From assembly GCA_011317545.1 (NCBI GenBank), contig WUJK01000005.1, forward strand, positions 372,001 to 436,000: a stretch of 64,000 nucleotides of DNA, read 5' to 3'. The notes under the pieces were generated by a model, which was not told where the DNA came from, made no database searches, and was given only the letters and a program-made list of their open reading frames with translations. Below, in pieces: positions 1 through 11,576 of this stretch. A program made the position numbers and the translations under genes. The first letter of the stretch is position 1. The number at the start of each line of letters is the position of its first letter. Origin of the DNA: Coniella vitis. Taxonomy: Eukaryota; Ascomycota; Sordariomycetes; Diaporthales; Schizoparmaceae.

Positions 1-1075
1 TCATATTCCTGCTCAAGGCGCTCCCGGGTGAGGCTATCCCAGCGACCCCACCGAACGGAATGAGAAAGGATGGCATTGAGCAGCGTGTGAGAGTAGTATG
101 GGCCGAGCAACTGCATGTCGCGGGTGAAGGCTGGACGATAGATGAAATTGAAGAGAGGCTTTCGAGAGATTTGTATGTGAGCAGTTGTGCGGCTCGAACA
201 GTACTACAAAAGATCAGACGTACCTGTATCCAACACCAATGAGTGTTGATGAGATACTGAAAAGGTTCCTACGCATGGTGAAAGCGCAACAGTGACCGTC
301 AGCCAAACAAGCGGCTCACTCGCAGAGGGGGCAGGATCTCGCAGAAGCCGGCAGAGGCGCATGGGAATTCTTTGGTTTGGCGTACCGGTATTTCGGATAG
401 GTTTTCGAGCGCGCGCTGGTGCCACGCGTTATTGACAAGCCGCTCCCGTCTGTTGTTCAAGGGATGTTTTGGATGTGGCGGGACAGGCAGGTCGCTATCG
501 GACCCCATGTAGTCGCTGGGCAGATGAAAAAAGCTAGTGGCGCCATGGTAGGTGAGCACACCTCTCTCGTCCAGCTTCAGGCCTTTGAAAGTACCAGCCA
601 GGCCTTCGCTGGACTCATGACCCCGTAACACGCCTGTCGGCGGCGGCGAAGTGGTACGCCCAGATGGAGATTCATCCTGTGCGGGAGCGGCAGCCACCGT
701 TCGAGCCTTGACTAGCTGGTCCTCGAGCTCCTTGATGCGCTCTTCCAGGCGCTGCGTGTATGAAAGGGTTGGGTTCCTCAGGGCTGTTAGCATCCACAAT
801 CGACAGACAAGCGATAGAATTCGTCAAATTATGTGCTGTGGACTGCGCAGGGCGGACAAAACAAGAGCTTACAGCTTGTAAATGCAGGCGTCGTTCCTCG
901 CAAGACAGCGGCTACAGATGGGCTGCTCGCCGCCGCACTTCACTTTGCGCCGGCGGCAGGGCTCGCAAGAGAAGGCGCTTTTCTTGGTGGCCCTGGCAGA
1001 GCTGGCAACGGCGCCTGTGGTGGCCTGCTGCGGGAGTGCAGAGCCCTTGGAAACCGTCATGGATGAAGGTGGCAT
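1..1075 (-). CDS. Zn2Cys6 fungal transcription factor, C-terminus cut by window edge
   Basis: Sequence-specific nuclear regulator. Exons on the minus strand are 1075-873, 776-386, 268-224 and 158-1 (continuing beyond the window); all junctions are GT-AG and in phase. The binuclear zinc cluster is complete, with cysteines at residues 37, 40, 47, 54, 57 and 64 (spacing 2-6-6-2-6), followed by a short coiled-coil linker (RLEERIKELEDQL). The last exons (PEPFQYLINTHWCWIQ, then PLFNFIYRPAF) match the start of the fungal-specific middle homology region seen in NirA/Nit-4-like and related regulators; the target genes cannot be told. The ATG at 1075 is the first in frame after an upstream stop; a second ATG lies five codons later. 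It is divergent from the Mbp1-like gene. Confidence 0.85.
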
Positions 1076-2638
1076 GCTCGAGGAGGCAAGTTCGGCCGAC
1101 AGCTCGGTTCGGGCACAGGGCTTTGGAGGGAGGGGCACGGCTGCCGCAAAGCCTCACGGTGGCCCAGAGGGCTAAACGTCGCCGCTGTGCTTCCTTGCAC
1201 ACCCTCCGAGCGCGTGCTTCAAGGAAGACAAGTGTAGTCGTAGGTCAAGTAGCGATGCACCGAGCGCGCGCGCGCAGATAGCGGCAGAGGCTGCTGAGCT
1301 GCCGCAGATTGAGACAAGAAAGCAAGTGCTGTTGACGGAGGGGCGGGCCGACCGGATGGCGGGCGTGGATGGGACGCAACTGACGGACGGGTGACCCAAT
1401 ATCCAAGTAAGTAAACCTAGAGGACGGCTTTCATGAAGGACGGGAAAAAACAAATAACAAAATGAAAAAAAGCTCTTTGACCATTGAGGACCGGGAGCGC
1501 CAGCAGAGCGCTGGGCAATATCGTCATTCCCCACTCTCGCGAACCCCCCGAGAAGGAAAATCCGACAGGTGCGGCGTCCCTGAGAGCGATCGATGGGGGC
1601 GATCCGGTGGATTGCGGTCAAGACCCGGGACCGGGATGACTCGTCTTTTGGCTTCAGGCACACAGGACTTGAGCTTACAGCCCCTCCTCTCTCTTTTATT
1701 GTGTGCTTGCCTCCTCATCATCTCTTGACTTTACTGTCCAAGACCTGTGATGTTTCCTGCCTGGCAATCTACGGCTAAAAGCTGCTTAAATGTATTCAGA
1801 GTTTTGTACGTAGTACCTTTCGAGGCACGTACCCGGTCAAGTACTTAAGAACTTTCACATCTCATAGCACACGGACATTACATACTATGTGCTACCGGGG
1901 GCTGTGGAAATAGCAGTGCTTAAGTACCTGGTATACCAGATTACATAATATGAAACCTACTATTACACCTGGAGTTATCTAGGGTGTGCTCTTAGTCAAT
2001 AAACCCTAACCCCCGCTACGCTGCTGATTCGAGGGGGCAGCCTGGGGGCTTGCAGGGATATGCACGCTTTCGCTTACTAGTAGCCTTAGCTTTACAAGCA
2101 AAAGACGCGTAAAGAGGTCTGGCAGCGCGCCGCCAGTTCCAACCGCGTCGTCGTCGCGCATCGCAAACCATCTCCCTCGATTGAAGAGGGCCGTGTCCTT
2201 ACTGCAAAGTATCACTTTGCCCATACCTATTCCCTCCTCATTATCACTTCTTACCCTGTTTGACAGTAGACAGGCTGTTGGATTTTTCTCTGCAACCTTC
2301 CTTGCTGTACACATGCCCACTGCAATACCAACCTCTGCAACAGCATTCACTTCAACTCTTGGCCCCGTGTGCAGCCTCAACCGACAAGGCTCTTTATTTA
2401 TCCAGTCTCCACCTTGCTGACAGGCTTCTTCTTAACGCACACAGATTGTGGAAAATACATACACAAACGCATACATCTCCTTACTTCTCTCAAGTCGATG
2501 CAGTTGACCCCAGACTTGCCAGCTGCCACAACATTGGCCTAAGCAGAACGACGCCAATTTCACCACCAAAAACACCTATCCTTGATCTTACCACAACTAG
2601 CTCTTGGCGGTGTTGCTGTATTGGCGCCCTTTTATGCT
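1076..2638. other. Divergent intergenic region between the Zn2Cys6 and Mbp1-like genes
   Basis: I see no convincing gene here. The left part is GC-rich upstream sequence of the zinc-cluster gene. The part from about 2180 is pyrimidine-rich and is probably promoter and 5' leader of the Mbp1-like gene. A single ACGCGT (MluI cell-cycle box sequence) lies at 2105-2110. A TACTATG motif (see findings) is at 1883-1889. Confidence 0.5.
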
Positions 2639-4999
2639 ATGGCTGCTACAAGCTCTGCCGCAGAAGGCATTTTCTCGGCCACCTATAACGGTGTCAGTCT
2701 TGGCCTCCTTTGATTCTCTCCCTTCAAGACATCTATCATCTCACCCCTTGGCCTACGCTGACCCATTTCCTACTGCTACACAGAATCCTGTTTGGGAATT
2801 CCAATTTGCTGGAGCCGATGCTAAACGCGAACATGTCATGCGACGCCAATCCGACAACTGGGTCAATGCAACCCACATTCTCAAGGCCGCCGGCTTTGAC
2901 AAGCCAGCCAGAACCCGCATTCTCGAGCGGGACGTGCAAAAGGGTGAACACGAGAAGGTGCAAGGTGGTTATGGAAAATTCCAAGGTACATACAATGTGC
3001 ACATCCTACATTGGGAACCGGCCTGCTCCTTTCCCACCGCCAGAGCCATTCCTGGAAATTTCGACGGCTAGCTTGCTAATGCCCTACACTATTGTACAAT
3101 GTAGGAACATATCTGCCACTAGAGGCCGCGCGCGAACTTGCCCGACAGCACAATGTTCTTGACCGATTACGACCAATTTTCGATTTCGTTCCAGGCGCCA
3201 TCACCCCTCCTCCTGCTCCGCGACATGCAAGCAAGCCTAAACAACCGAAGAAGGCTCCCGGGCCAGTCCAGACGGCTCATGCCCTCAAACGTAAAAGTAC
3301 GACTCAAGTATTACTCCCATGGAATAGCATTGTTTCTTGCTTGCTCTTCTCGCTAACAATCTGTAGGCGCGCCGCGGGCTGAAGACCTCGATACATCTTC
3401 TATTGCCTATCGGGACGAGACACCAGACGACCAGACTGTTGCGTCTGGCAGCTACATGGCCGAGGATGAAGCCGATAGGATGATTCAACACAAAGTATGC
3501 CAGATGCCCAATTCACACCCCACTTTGCATGTAGTGCCTCGACCCCATGAATCCATGTGCAATACTAAGAAGAGGCAATTCAGCATACAATGTACGGAGA
3601 ATCTCTCTTGGACTATTACGCGCTCGACATGCGCGATCCAGCTGCACCCCGTCCAGATCCGCCGACCAACTTCCGACCCGATTTCCCAATCGACAAACAT
3701 AACAATACTGCACTGCACTGGGCCTCCGCCATGGGCGACATTGATGGCGTCAGGCACATGAAGCGATTTGGTCCCTCGCTTGCAGCACGGAATATGCGGG
3801 GTGAAACTCCATTGATGCACGCTGTCAACTTCACAAATGCTTTTGACAAGCAAACATTTCCCGCCATCATGGACGAACTCTTGGAAGCCATCGAAGCCCG
3901 TGACCTCTCTGGCAGGACCGTGTTACACCATGCCGTTTCTCACGCTGTATCAGTCAAACATAGGAGACCAGCTCGGTACTATGTTGAGAACCTTCTGGCC
4001 AAGCTACAAGCTTCTCACGATGGCGCTTTTGTCGAACAATTTGTCAATGCCCAGGATCAAAAGGGCGACACTGCGATCCATCTCGCTGCGGAGAACAAGA
4101 ACACCAAAATCATCCGCTCCCTGCTGGGTCGCGGTGCTTCTACATCTATACCGAATCTCAAGGGCGTTCATGCAGAAGAAATGATCAGAGAGCTGAACGA
4201 AGGCATTCGATCCCGTTCCGCTGTGCCCCCGCCCTCTTCCTCACCCTTTGCGCCTCCACTTGCAAGGACTTCGAACGTTAACGATGCCTTGCATGATTTC
4301 TGGAAGCATGCCGAATATCGCTCAGAAGCAGCTAAAGCTGTGCAGAAGCGATTTGCCCCTAGCATGCTAGAGAAGAGCCAACACCTGGCGGAGTGTTTTG
4401 AGGACGAGTGGAAGGAGAAGGACGAGGCCGAGCAAGAAGCGCGCCGACTGCTTGCCAATACGCAAGACGAGCTTACTGCACAACTGGAAGAACTGCGTCG
4501 GCACGAGGCTCTGCTTGAGGCAGATGACATAGCTGCCAAGACAGAAGCCGAGGCAACACAACTTCAAACCCAGGTTCTAGCACTCCTCAGGTATCAAAAT
4601 CGGATCGCTATTCAGGGAAAGATACATACCGAGCTCAGCATGCAGGTGAATGGGAGTAGCCAAGATTTTGGTGGGAAGGCTCACGCAGGTGACGAACGGG
4701 CCGGTCGCCTGAACCTGGCACAGCAACTGCGGGACCATGTTCGAGAGCTGCGCAAGGCTGAAGGTGAGCTGGTTGGGGCGACTGGCTTGCAGGGTGTCGG
4801 GGAGGCCATCGAAAATTACAGATATCTTCTCCAGCTCTGTCTCGGGCCACAAGCGCCCGGGCTTGATGATAATCTGGACAGTATGATCCGAGAATTTGAA
4901 GAAGAGGCTGATTATGCAAACGGTCCCCGCGCGGCTCGGGGCTACGCTCTGGAAAACGGGGGAGACGCTGAAGAGATAGAGCTCTCCGATGTGGAGTAG
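2639..4999 (+). CDS. mbp1: APSES-ankyrin transcription factor, MBF subunit (Mbp1/Res2-like)
   Basis: DNA-binding subunit of the MBF-type complex that drives G1/S transcription in fungi. Exons: 2639-2692, 2784-2985, 3105-3290, 3367-3494 and 3584-4999, giving 661 residues, close to the family norm. The N-terminal APSES/KilA-N domain (about residues 10-115) carries the signatures NWVNATHILKAAGFDK and ARTRILERDVQKGEHEKVQG. Two or more ankyrin repeats follow (NNTALHWASAMGD, KGDTAIHLAAENKN), then a long Glu/Arg-rich coiled coil of the kind used to pair with Swi6-type partners. The C-terminus is acidic. The first donor (gtcagt after codon 18) is non-ideal but keeps phase; using the GT two bases upstream would break the frame. 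It could equally be named Res1/Res2, as these paralogues are not separable by eye. Confidence 0.93.
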
Positions 5000-6947
5000 T
5001 CCATGGTCCAGCAGGCTCATCAAGTGAGTTAGTGCAACGTTTCAACTTCGATGTCGACTGGATCCTCGCTTTTGATGTTGGTTGGTGATCGGCGTTTGGT
5101 CGGGCGGGAATCAATTTGGGTGGCGTTGCAGGGGGTGGTCTTTGTGGAATACCAAAGTTTCTGCGCAGAGTATGTTCGGGTGGCGATCTGGCTTCAGCAC
5201 GTTATGATGAAAAGGCCGCATGGAACATAACAGAGATTGGCCAATGGATGAGCCACGGAAGTTACATGTAATACATTTGTTCCTTGCTGTTTTTGAATCG
5301 GGCTTGACTGCTGATATGGTATTGACACAGTAGCGAGGTCCACAAAGACTGCAGAGCCAGGTGGAAAAGAAGGCAGTCGTGGCGGGAGGCGGGTAATCGT
5401 CAGTTTTCTGTGCCTTGAAGGTCATTTCATAGAAGAATTGATTGGGATCCGCATGTTCTGAATCGAATCAGCACATTTGTTGAACCAGCCGCACAAGAAT
5501 GCGTGCTCAAGTGAGTGTGTCAGTAACGCTACTATGATCGTAATGCAGGTTCTTGTGGCTGCTTAGGTAGGGATCAATTCGAGGTGGACAAGTCGTATAT
5601 CAGCCATTGGGGCCTCGATATCGTTGTAGGAAGCATGCCATCGCTCATCATCCAAAGTAATGATCTCATCTTGCTTTGACAATGACCGTGTCAGACGGGC
5701 AAAACAGCTCATAATTTGGCGAATAGGCTCCAGTGATGGACCAAGGAGGTTTGCTATCAAGGGTGTGGAAGGAGGATTGGCCAACCATCTGAACATAACC
5801 CGGTTGGATCGCGTTATACCTGAGCCTTTCACCACCCGTCTCTGTGGCTCGGTACCGATGCGCTACACAAATGACAAAAGGACCACTCAGAAACATGTCT
5901 TTCCATGAGCCCCAACCACATTTCTGCAGGTCCCAGCCTGCTGCAATATAGAATGGCAGTTGTCTGTATCTGGAAACTAAGGTACGCAGCCTCGAATGTT
6001 GGGGGCAGCCTCAGCCTCGACACTCATTCTCAACAGTCGAGCAGAAACCAGATCAACCCCAGTACGAGTTACAAAGCCGGGACTAGGGTCACCAAACCAG
6101 CCCAGTTTGTGCGAAGCCGACAAGCGTGCGTAACTCGTGTTTGATTGCCAGGAGAGTGCCAAAATACGCGCCTGAGCCAAGCTTTTAACACCAGCCAGCC
6201 ACCGTACGCTGCGTGTGAGTAATCAGAGCAACAGATATCATGCGGCAAGAGTGGTCCCGGCAAGGCTGAACAGGCGGGGCGGGTGCACGGCGGCCAATCG
6301 ATCGTGCGTCGTACGACGTCAGAAGAAACGGCATGCTTTGAGGTGACAAAGCCTCGGCACGTTCCCAGTTGACGAATATTGCCGACAAACGAGAACACGA
6401 AGGGGGCCAAAACAACGGAAGCAAAGCGGCTGAATACGTGGGGCCGGTGGCAAGCATGCAACACGCACCAGAGGAGTCGACCTAAGCATCTTGTTCGCAG
6501 CGATGCCGCCAGCTGATGTCCAGGTTTTGTGTTTTGGTGTTTCGCTTGCTCGAACCCCTTGCAACAGTGGCAACGCCAATTTGCAACAAGGAAAAAATAA
6601 AAGCACAAAAATACGAGACGGCAAAAGAATCAACTACGTACCATTGGCGGCAACAAAAGACGCAAAGCATGTACCGTGGTAGCACGTTGTGGGCCGCACA
6701 ATGGGAGGAGGGTTTGGGGGCCTTGAAAGGATGGAGGTTGGGAGCGGTTTTGAATTGCAACTACACTGCGGGGTAAATTGTCAACAGGAGACACCCCGGG
6801 AACCTTTGAAAGAGCGGACGTTGGCAGTTGGCTGCAAGAAGAGGTTGCGCCGTTTTGATGGATCCGGCCTGTCGGGATACTGTTGGCGGCTCTGGGCTCC
6901 GATCAAGACCGCCTGTACTTGCAGCCTGTACTACTTCGCAGCCCTGC

Positions 6948-6965
6948 TACTATGTATACATAGTA
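6948..6965. repeat. 18-bp perfect palindrome
   Basis: TACTATGTATACATAGTA is its own reverse complement. It consists of the window's recurring TACTATG motif and its complement, back to back around TATA. A possible dimeric protein-binding site or transposon-end footprint; function unknown. Confidence 0.6.
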
Positions 6966-9480
6966 TCTACTATATGCGGAGGTGCGTGCACTTGGCGCAC
7001 AGTATAGTAGTGCTCGCTGCGTCGCGCGTTGGCGGAGGTCGCGTATCGAAAAATGATGTGGACCCTGCAATGCACCCTCGTTGCTCAGGCGTAGGGCTGA
7101 ATCTTCCAGGTGGGTCTTATCCGAATAGAGAATAAACCTAGGTACTTAGCCAGGGACCTCCAGGCTGATGGTGGAAGTACACAGTATAACCAACATGGAC
7201 ACATATCTGCGGACCCTGGACACCCAAGGGAGCTGCATAGTAGCTATACATATATCGTAGTATACAGTTTTGGCGACACCTGCCCACCTGTTATGCCCCT
7301 CCTTCTTTGCTCATCAAGTACAATGACTGTATGGGCAACGGTCGGGTGGCAGCTGCGGATACTTTGGACGACCGCATCCCAGTACTTTTGCAGCGGGCAG
7401 CCTCTCTGGGATGCGCCTTATGTGCCGAGAGGATTTGGATAGCTTTTCATCATCATGGCTGCTGTACGACCATGTCGGTGATGTGTTTTGTCACACCTGG
7501 CTGTCCTGCTGCTTTGCTCTAGACCCGCCAGACAAATCTTGTGGCCACTACTATGTATCGCTGGCACAAGAGGTCTACGTGGTGAATGGTGCAGATGCAG
7601 ATGCAGCATTGCGATGCGATGGCTCCTTACATAGTATAGCGCGGGAACAACCTGTGACCGCCTCGTCTATGTAGATCTGCATAGGTAAGTTGTATCCTGT
7701 CTACTGCCGAGGTATGTACTTTACTGTAATGCTAGTCGCCGGTCCAAAAAAGGTATGGAATGTTTCCCTTCTTCCCTTCTTGTTTGATCTCTCTCTCTTT
7801 CAAATGCTTTGGTCGCTGGGCTTTTTACACCAGTGAGCCAATGTCAGCTATGCTCGCTCAGCGCGCAGTACGTGCCCGTAAGCGCGCGACTGCAATCATG
7901 TACCGAGATACTTTGTAAGTACTTCGACGCAGGACAGTGCAGCGATAGCACAGGATGGCTGGCTTAGCATACTGCAGGGGGCTGCTGCGCCTCTCCTATG
8001 TAGGTACCGAGGTGGGTATAGATGCTCTACACAGTAGATGCAGTGCTTACTAGTATACTGTACACAGTATCAGCGTTATCGCACACCTCCAAGCTTTCGC
8101 TTGTCGCTTGGACCTGTTCTGCTCGCGGCTGGCTACTCCCATCAGCTCCATTGGGTTTAATGAGAAGCCACCCTTAACCATCTACTGTCCACCCCAAGAT
8201 TTGCCCTAGCTTGCAGCTCACCTCAGCTGAATCCCAACCCGCTACTATTGAGGCTGTGTGAAGAGGCAAAAAAGCGAGGCAGCAGCAGCAGTTAGCACTC
8301 CCGATCCGCGGAACTCGAGGTCCTATGTACGTACAGTCAGCTTGTCACGCCCGCCTTTTGGCTTCACCGCTGCCCACCTCTTCCTGCTCCACACTGTACA
8401 TAGTACCGCCCAGCACTGAGGTGCCCCGGTCGGGCCTGGCAGTCCAGCATGAACTCTAGCTAAGTACACAGTGCATATAGCCCAGCTAGCCATTGGCCCC
8501 CCCGCCCCCTGCTGTCGCAGGCCCACGTGTGCCAATGTGGTACAAGCCACTGCATTCGCCCTGCTTTGTTTCGACCACACATTCCCGAAACCACCTTCAC
8601 CATCACCACCACCATCAATCGCCGCACACCATGCGCGCGCACATTGTCATCAAACGGCAAGGCCAGCGGCCCAGTCTAGGGAAATCAGCTGAATAATAGG
8701 GCTCACTCACCTATTCAAGCGCTGCGCTCGTCAACCGACGCTTGTTCTTAGTCAGTGGGACTTTTTGCTCGCCCCCGACCCGGCTGAAGGACCAGCAGGA
8801 TGCCCTCATTCTTTCTGCTTGTATCTGCTCGCCTCGGCTGATTGGCCCTGAGCTGTCCGTTGGCGGGCTTTCCGTCACCCTCTAATCGCCCTTCAAGGTC
8901 AAATATCGCCCCTGTTGCTACGATAGCAACAGCAGGGACAAGGCAAGCAACGACAATGTACACGGTGCACTCGAGATGCAAAGCACCCGTCTCCAGCCGC
9001 GGTATCTGTTGTGTGGTGTTGCAGCCAGCCGATTCGCCTTCCAGGTACACACGCGCTGTCCACTGACGTGCCACAATCTGCAATATGCAGTTGCAACTGA
9101 GTGGTAATGCTGAAATCTGCTCCGGCCCCCGGCCATGGCCCAGGGTCTGCAGTGGTACCCGCTTGCTGTCCTTTGCAATTAGCACATAATATTTTGCTTC
9201 TTGGCTTCCTGTGCGACATCAGCTCGCAGTGCAAAGCCTTCACGAACCTCCAGTAAAGTCAAACGGCCCCTTGGGCTTAACACCACGTGCAGGTGAAGGC
9301 ATAGCCTCTCTCTATTCGCAAACGTCTCGGCCTCGGACCGCAAACAAAACATGTTAATTCTGATATTTTGATTTGTTGACGCTCCCAATCTCGTGGCTGG
9401 CAATTCCCCCTGTGGTCTCATGTGTATCCGCACACTGAACTACTCTGCTCTCCGAGGTGAATCCGCGTCGTGGTTGTGAT

Positions 9481-9481
<1 letters not shown>

Positions 9482-9552
<71 letters not shown>

Positions 9553-9561
9553 CGTCGTCGT
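9482..9561. repeat. Compound trinucleotide repeat (GCT)13(GTT)10(GTC)n
   Basis: Thirteen GCT units run directly into ten GTT units, then two or three GTC units. The array lies in non-coding, leader-like sequence about 1.2 kb upstream of the next start codon. The stepwise change of unit suggests an originally uniform array that diversified by point mutation. On the plus strand it would read as poly-Leu or poly-Cys, so I do not treat it as coding. Confidence 0.9.
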
Positions 9562-10751
9562 TATTGTCGCTCCTGTCATATCCTTGGTATTACCGCCAAT
9601 TTGATTACTCCTTGCGGGTTCGGTGCGTTCAACTTCCAGGTCGCCTTGCTGTCTCGCGTCCTGCTACCCTGTCTTCGTCACATTTTGTCTCTTTTTACCC
9701 CTCTTACCCCTTTACCTGTGCCTTGTAAATTGCATCGTCAAAAGATCATCCATCAGACTAATGCTACTTGACATGGTGACCAACATCTCCACTATTGACA
9801 CTGTCCTGTTCCAGCCCTATGAGGGGCTGGCTGACAATAGGACGTGCCGCTTGTTTTAACCCAATGCCCACAGAGTAAGCTCAACCTATTCCGACTGACA
9901 TCCCTCAACCAGGAGGGCCACCATGTCGGATTCATGGATCCACCGCTTTTCTTTGTCCCCCGAGGAGGCCTACAATGTAGCCAGCCATGCCATGGTTTTC
10001 TCATACTCCCCAAAAGCGCTCTTCTTATATCTACTTGAACTGTTCTCCCTCCTGTTATTCCTATGTTCGTTCAGCAGTGCCGCACGATCGTGGTCATCTG
10101 TTCTATAATCAGCAACCAGGTCTTTCTGCCAGCAGACACTTGTGACGAGATCGCCGATAAACTGTCCTGCTTCTTTACCTGGACAGGAAAGAGGCTCTGT
10201 CCGTCACTTTGCGACAATTTTTTGTTCTCTTGGATCTCTACCTTCCCTTTCCCCACAATTATCCTCATCCTTCTTATTATATGTCGTCGATCCCTTGCTA
10301 CATCATATAGTGTCTGGCGCAAAATTCCTTTAATCATAAAAGAAAAGCTTGTCGTTTTCTTGACCTTGAGACTTGCGCCCGCGAGACCCCGCCTTCCTCT
10401 TCTTACCCTCCAGTCGCCATTTGCGCCTTTACGACAGGTACTAGTCCCCGGCAAGGACGACAACAATAACGAAGCCAACTTATGATTATCTAGTGGAATT
10501 TGGTGCAGTCTCATGCTGTAAAGACGAGACATCGGCCGTTTTGGGTGCTGGCGGTAGAGTTAATTAGGTTCTTGGCCCTCACTTCTTATCCGCTGGTCAT
10601 TATTCGCAAGCCTTGGATTCACCAACTGCCGCGGCCGCAGAAGTTCAGACAGTCTCCGAATGCTAGGCCAAACGCGTGGACACGGAGTCAAAGGGAAAAA
10701 AGAGGTTAGCACAGCTGGGCTCGGGTCTCAGTGGACTTTACCATAGACAAG

Positions 10752-11576
10752 ATGGAGAAGAAGGAAAGGACGACAGCCGGGTCAATGTCACGTGGGGTCA
10801 CCACAGGCTGGAATACCAGTGCGGACTCGTCCAGTCGTCGAGTCGACTCTCTAGGCCCTAGGCTTGAGCAAGGCTTTTATCGCACGGAAACAGCATTGTC
10901 AGGGCCCTCCTTGATTCCAAGAACGACAGGCCACGACACGCGCTCCGATAGTTCGAGGCGTGCCCGCCTGAACTCTGGACAATTGGGACAATCATCTCCT
11001 GGGCAGCATAGGTCATTTTTCGAGCAATCGTCTCGTGGTTTGGTTACTTCAACTTCTGAGGCCTGCATGACAGACGATGTGCATGTACGCTATGATACCC
11101 GTGCACCATCTCCTCAGACCCATACCCTCACCGGGGCTCAATCGAGCCATGGAGGGTCTCGGAGAGGCCCCAGTACGCGCCCATCGCCACGGAGGGCAGG
11201 GCGACAGGACACTCGACCTTCGGATCTTGAAGATCAACCTCATGAATACGACCAAAACATGGCCCATGGCGCCATTGACACGTCTTTCTCCTCTTCATAC
11301 CCGTCCAACACGCCGTTCCTTCCTCCGAGCTTCGATCCTGATGCAGTCATGTTTCCAGGACCAGGAGCAGTAGATGGGGGAATCAGAATTGTTCCACCCC
11401 ATAGTCATGGAGATATCACACAGGCTGGCATGTACGATGGCTGCACAACAGCTCCAGGAGAGTTCGATGATGGCTGGAAGAGACACACTAGAGTATATGG
11501 TGGCGGTGTGTGTTTGGCATGCGCTGGGAGGGGTGGTGTCTACGGTGCGACCGTTCGGCCCGAAGACAGACGATAA
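10752..11576 (+). CDS. Conserved fungal protein of unknown function with C-terminal CxxC motif
   Basis: A 274-residue protein whose function I do not recognise. The first ATG of the open frame is at 10752; codons just upstream are open but lack ATG, and an acceptor-like ctcag sits at 10726-10730, so a spliced leader is possible. The first two thirds are Ser/Arg/Thr-rich and probably disordered. The C-terminus is distinct and folded-looking: GEFDDGWKRHTRVYGGGVCLAC, then Gly-rich sequence ending VRPEDRR. I believe this C-terminal pattern recurs in Hypocreales hypothetical proteins, but I could not check. The CxxC could bind a metal together with partners; only one such pair is present. No signal peptide or membrane segment is visible. 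It lies downstream of a very long pyrimidine-rich upstream region. Confidence 0.7.
   Translation: MEKKERTTAGSMSRGVTTGWNTSADSSSRRVDSLGPRLEQGFYRTETALSGPSLIPRTTGHDTRSDSSRRARLNSGQLGQSSPGQHRSFFEQSSRGLVTSTSEACMTDDVHVRYDTRAPSPQTHTLTGAQSSHGGSRRGPSTRPSPRRAGRQDTRPSDLEDQPHEYDQNMAHGAIDTSFSSSYPSNTPFLPPSFDPDAVMFPGPGAVDGGIRIVPPHSHGDITQAGMYDGCTTAPGEFDDGWKRHTRVYGGGVCLACAGRGGVYGATVRPEDRR

Larger units (their letters stand above)
5000..10751. other. 5.75-kb gene-poor region
   Basis: No gene can be supported here. There are many short open frames on both strands without consistent splice sites or family signatures. The weakest candidate is a minus-strand exon, about 5563-5870: a possible 3' splice site (tgtgtag) leads into about 100 open codons ending at 5563, but no start or homology is evident. 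The right part (9.4-10.6 kb) is pyrimidine-rich like a fungal 5' leader and holds a compound trinucleotide repeat at 9482-9561. Several TACATAGTA-type motifs occur at 6948-8405. The region probably belongs to the regulation or leader of the gene at 10752. Confidence 0.4.

Noticed and set aside
1998..2012. Telomere-like aaaccctaaccccc
   Set aside because: A single copy, not a tandem array; the locus is internal.
2105..2110. ACGCGT (MBF site) upstream of the Mbp1-like gene, suggesting autoregulation
   Set aside because: ACGCGT occurs about ten times in the window, no more than expected by chance, and only one copy is here.
5563..6023. Possible two-exon minus-strand gene
   Set aside because: One good acceptor-like site and about 100 open codons, but no ATG, no second supported junction and no recognisable product.
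9457..9771. Poly-Cys/poly-Leu frames over the triplet repeat
   Set aside because: Products are repeat artefacts with no flanking conserved sequence.
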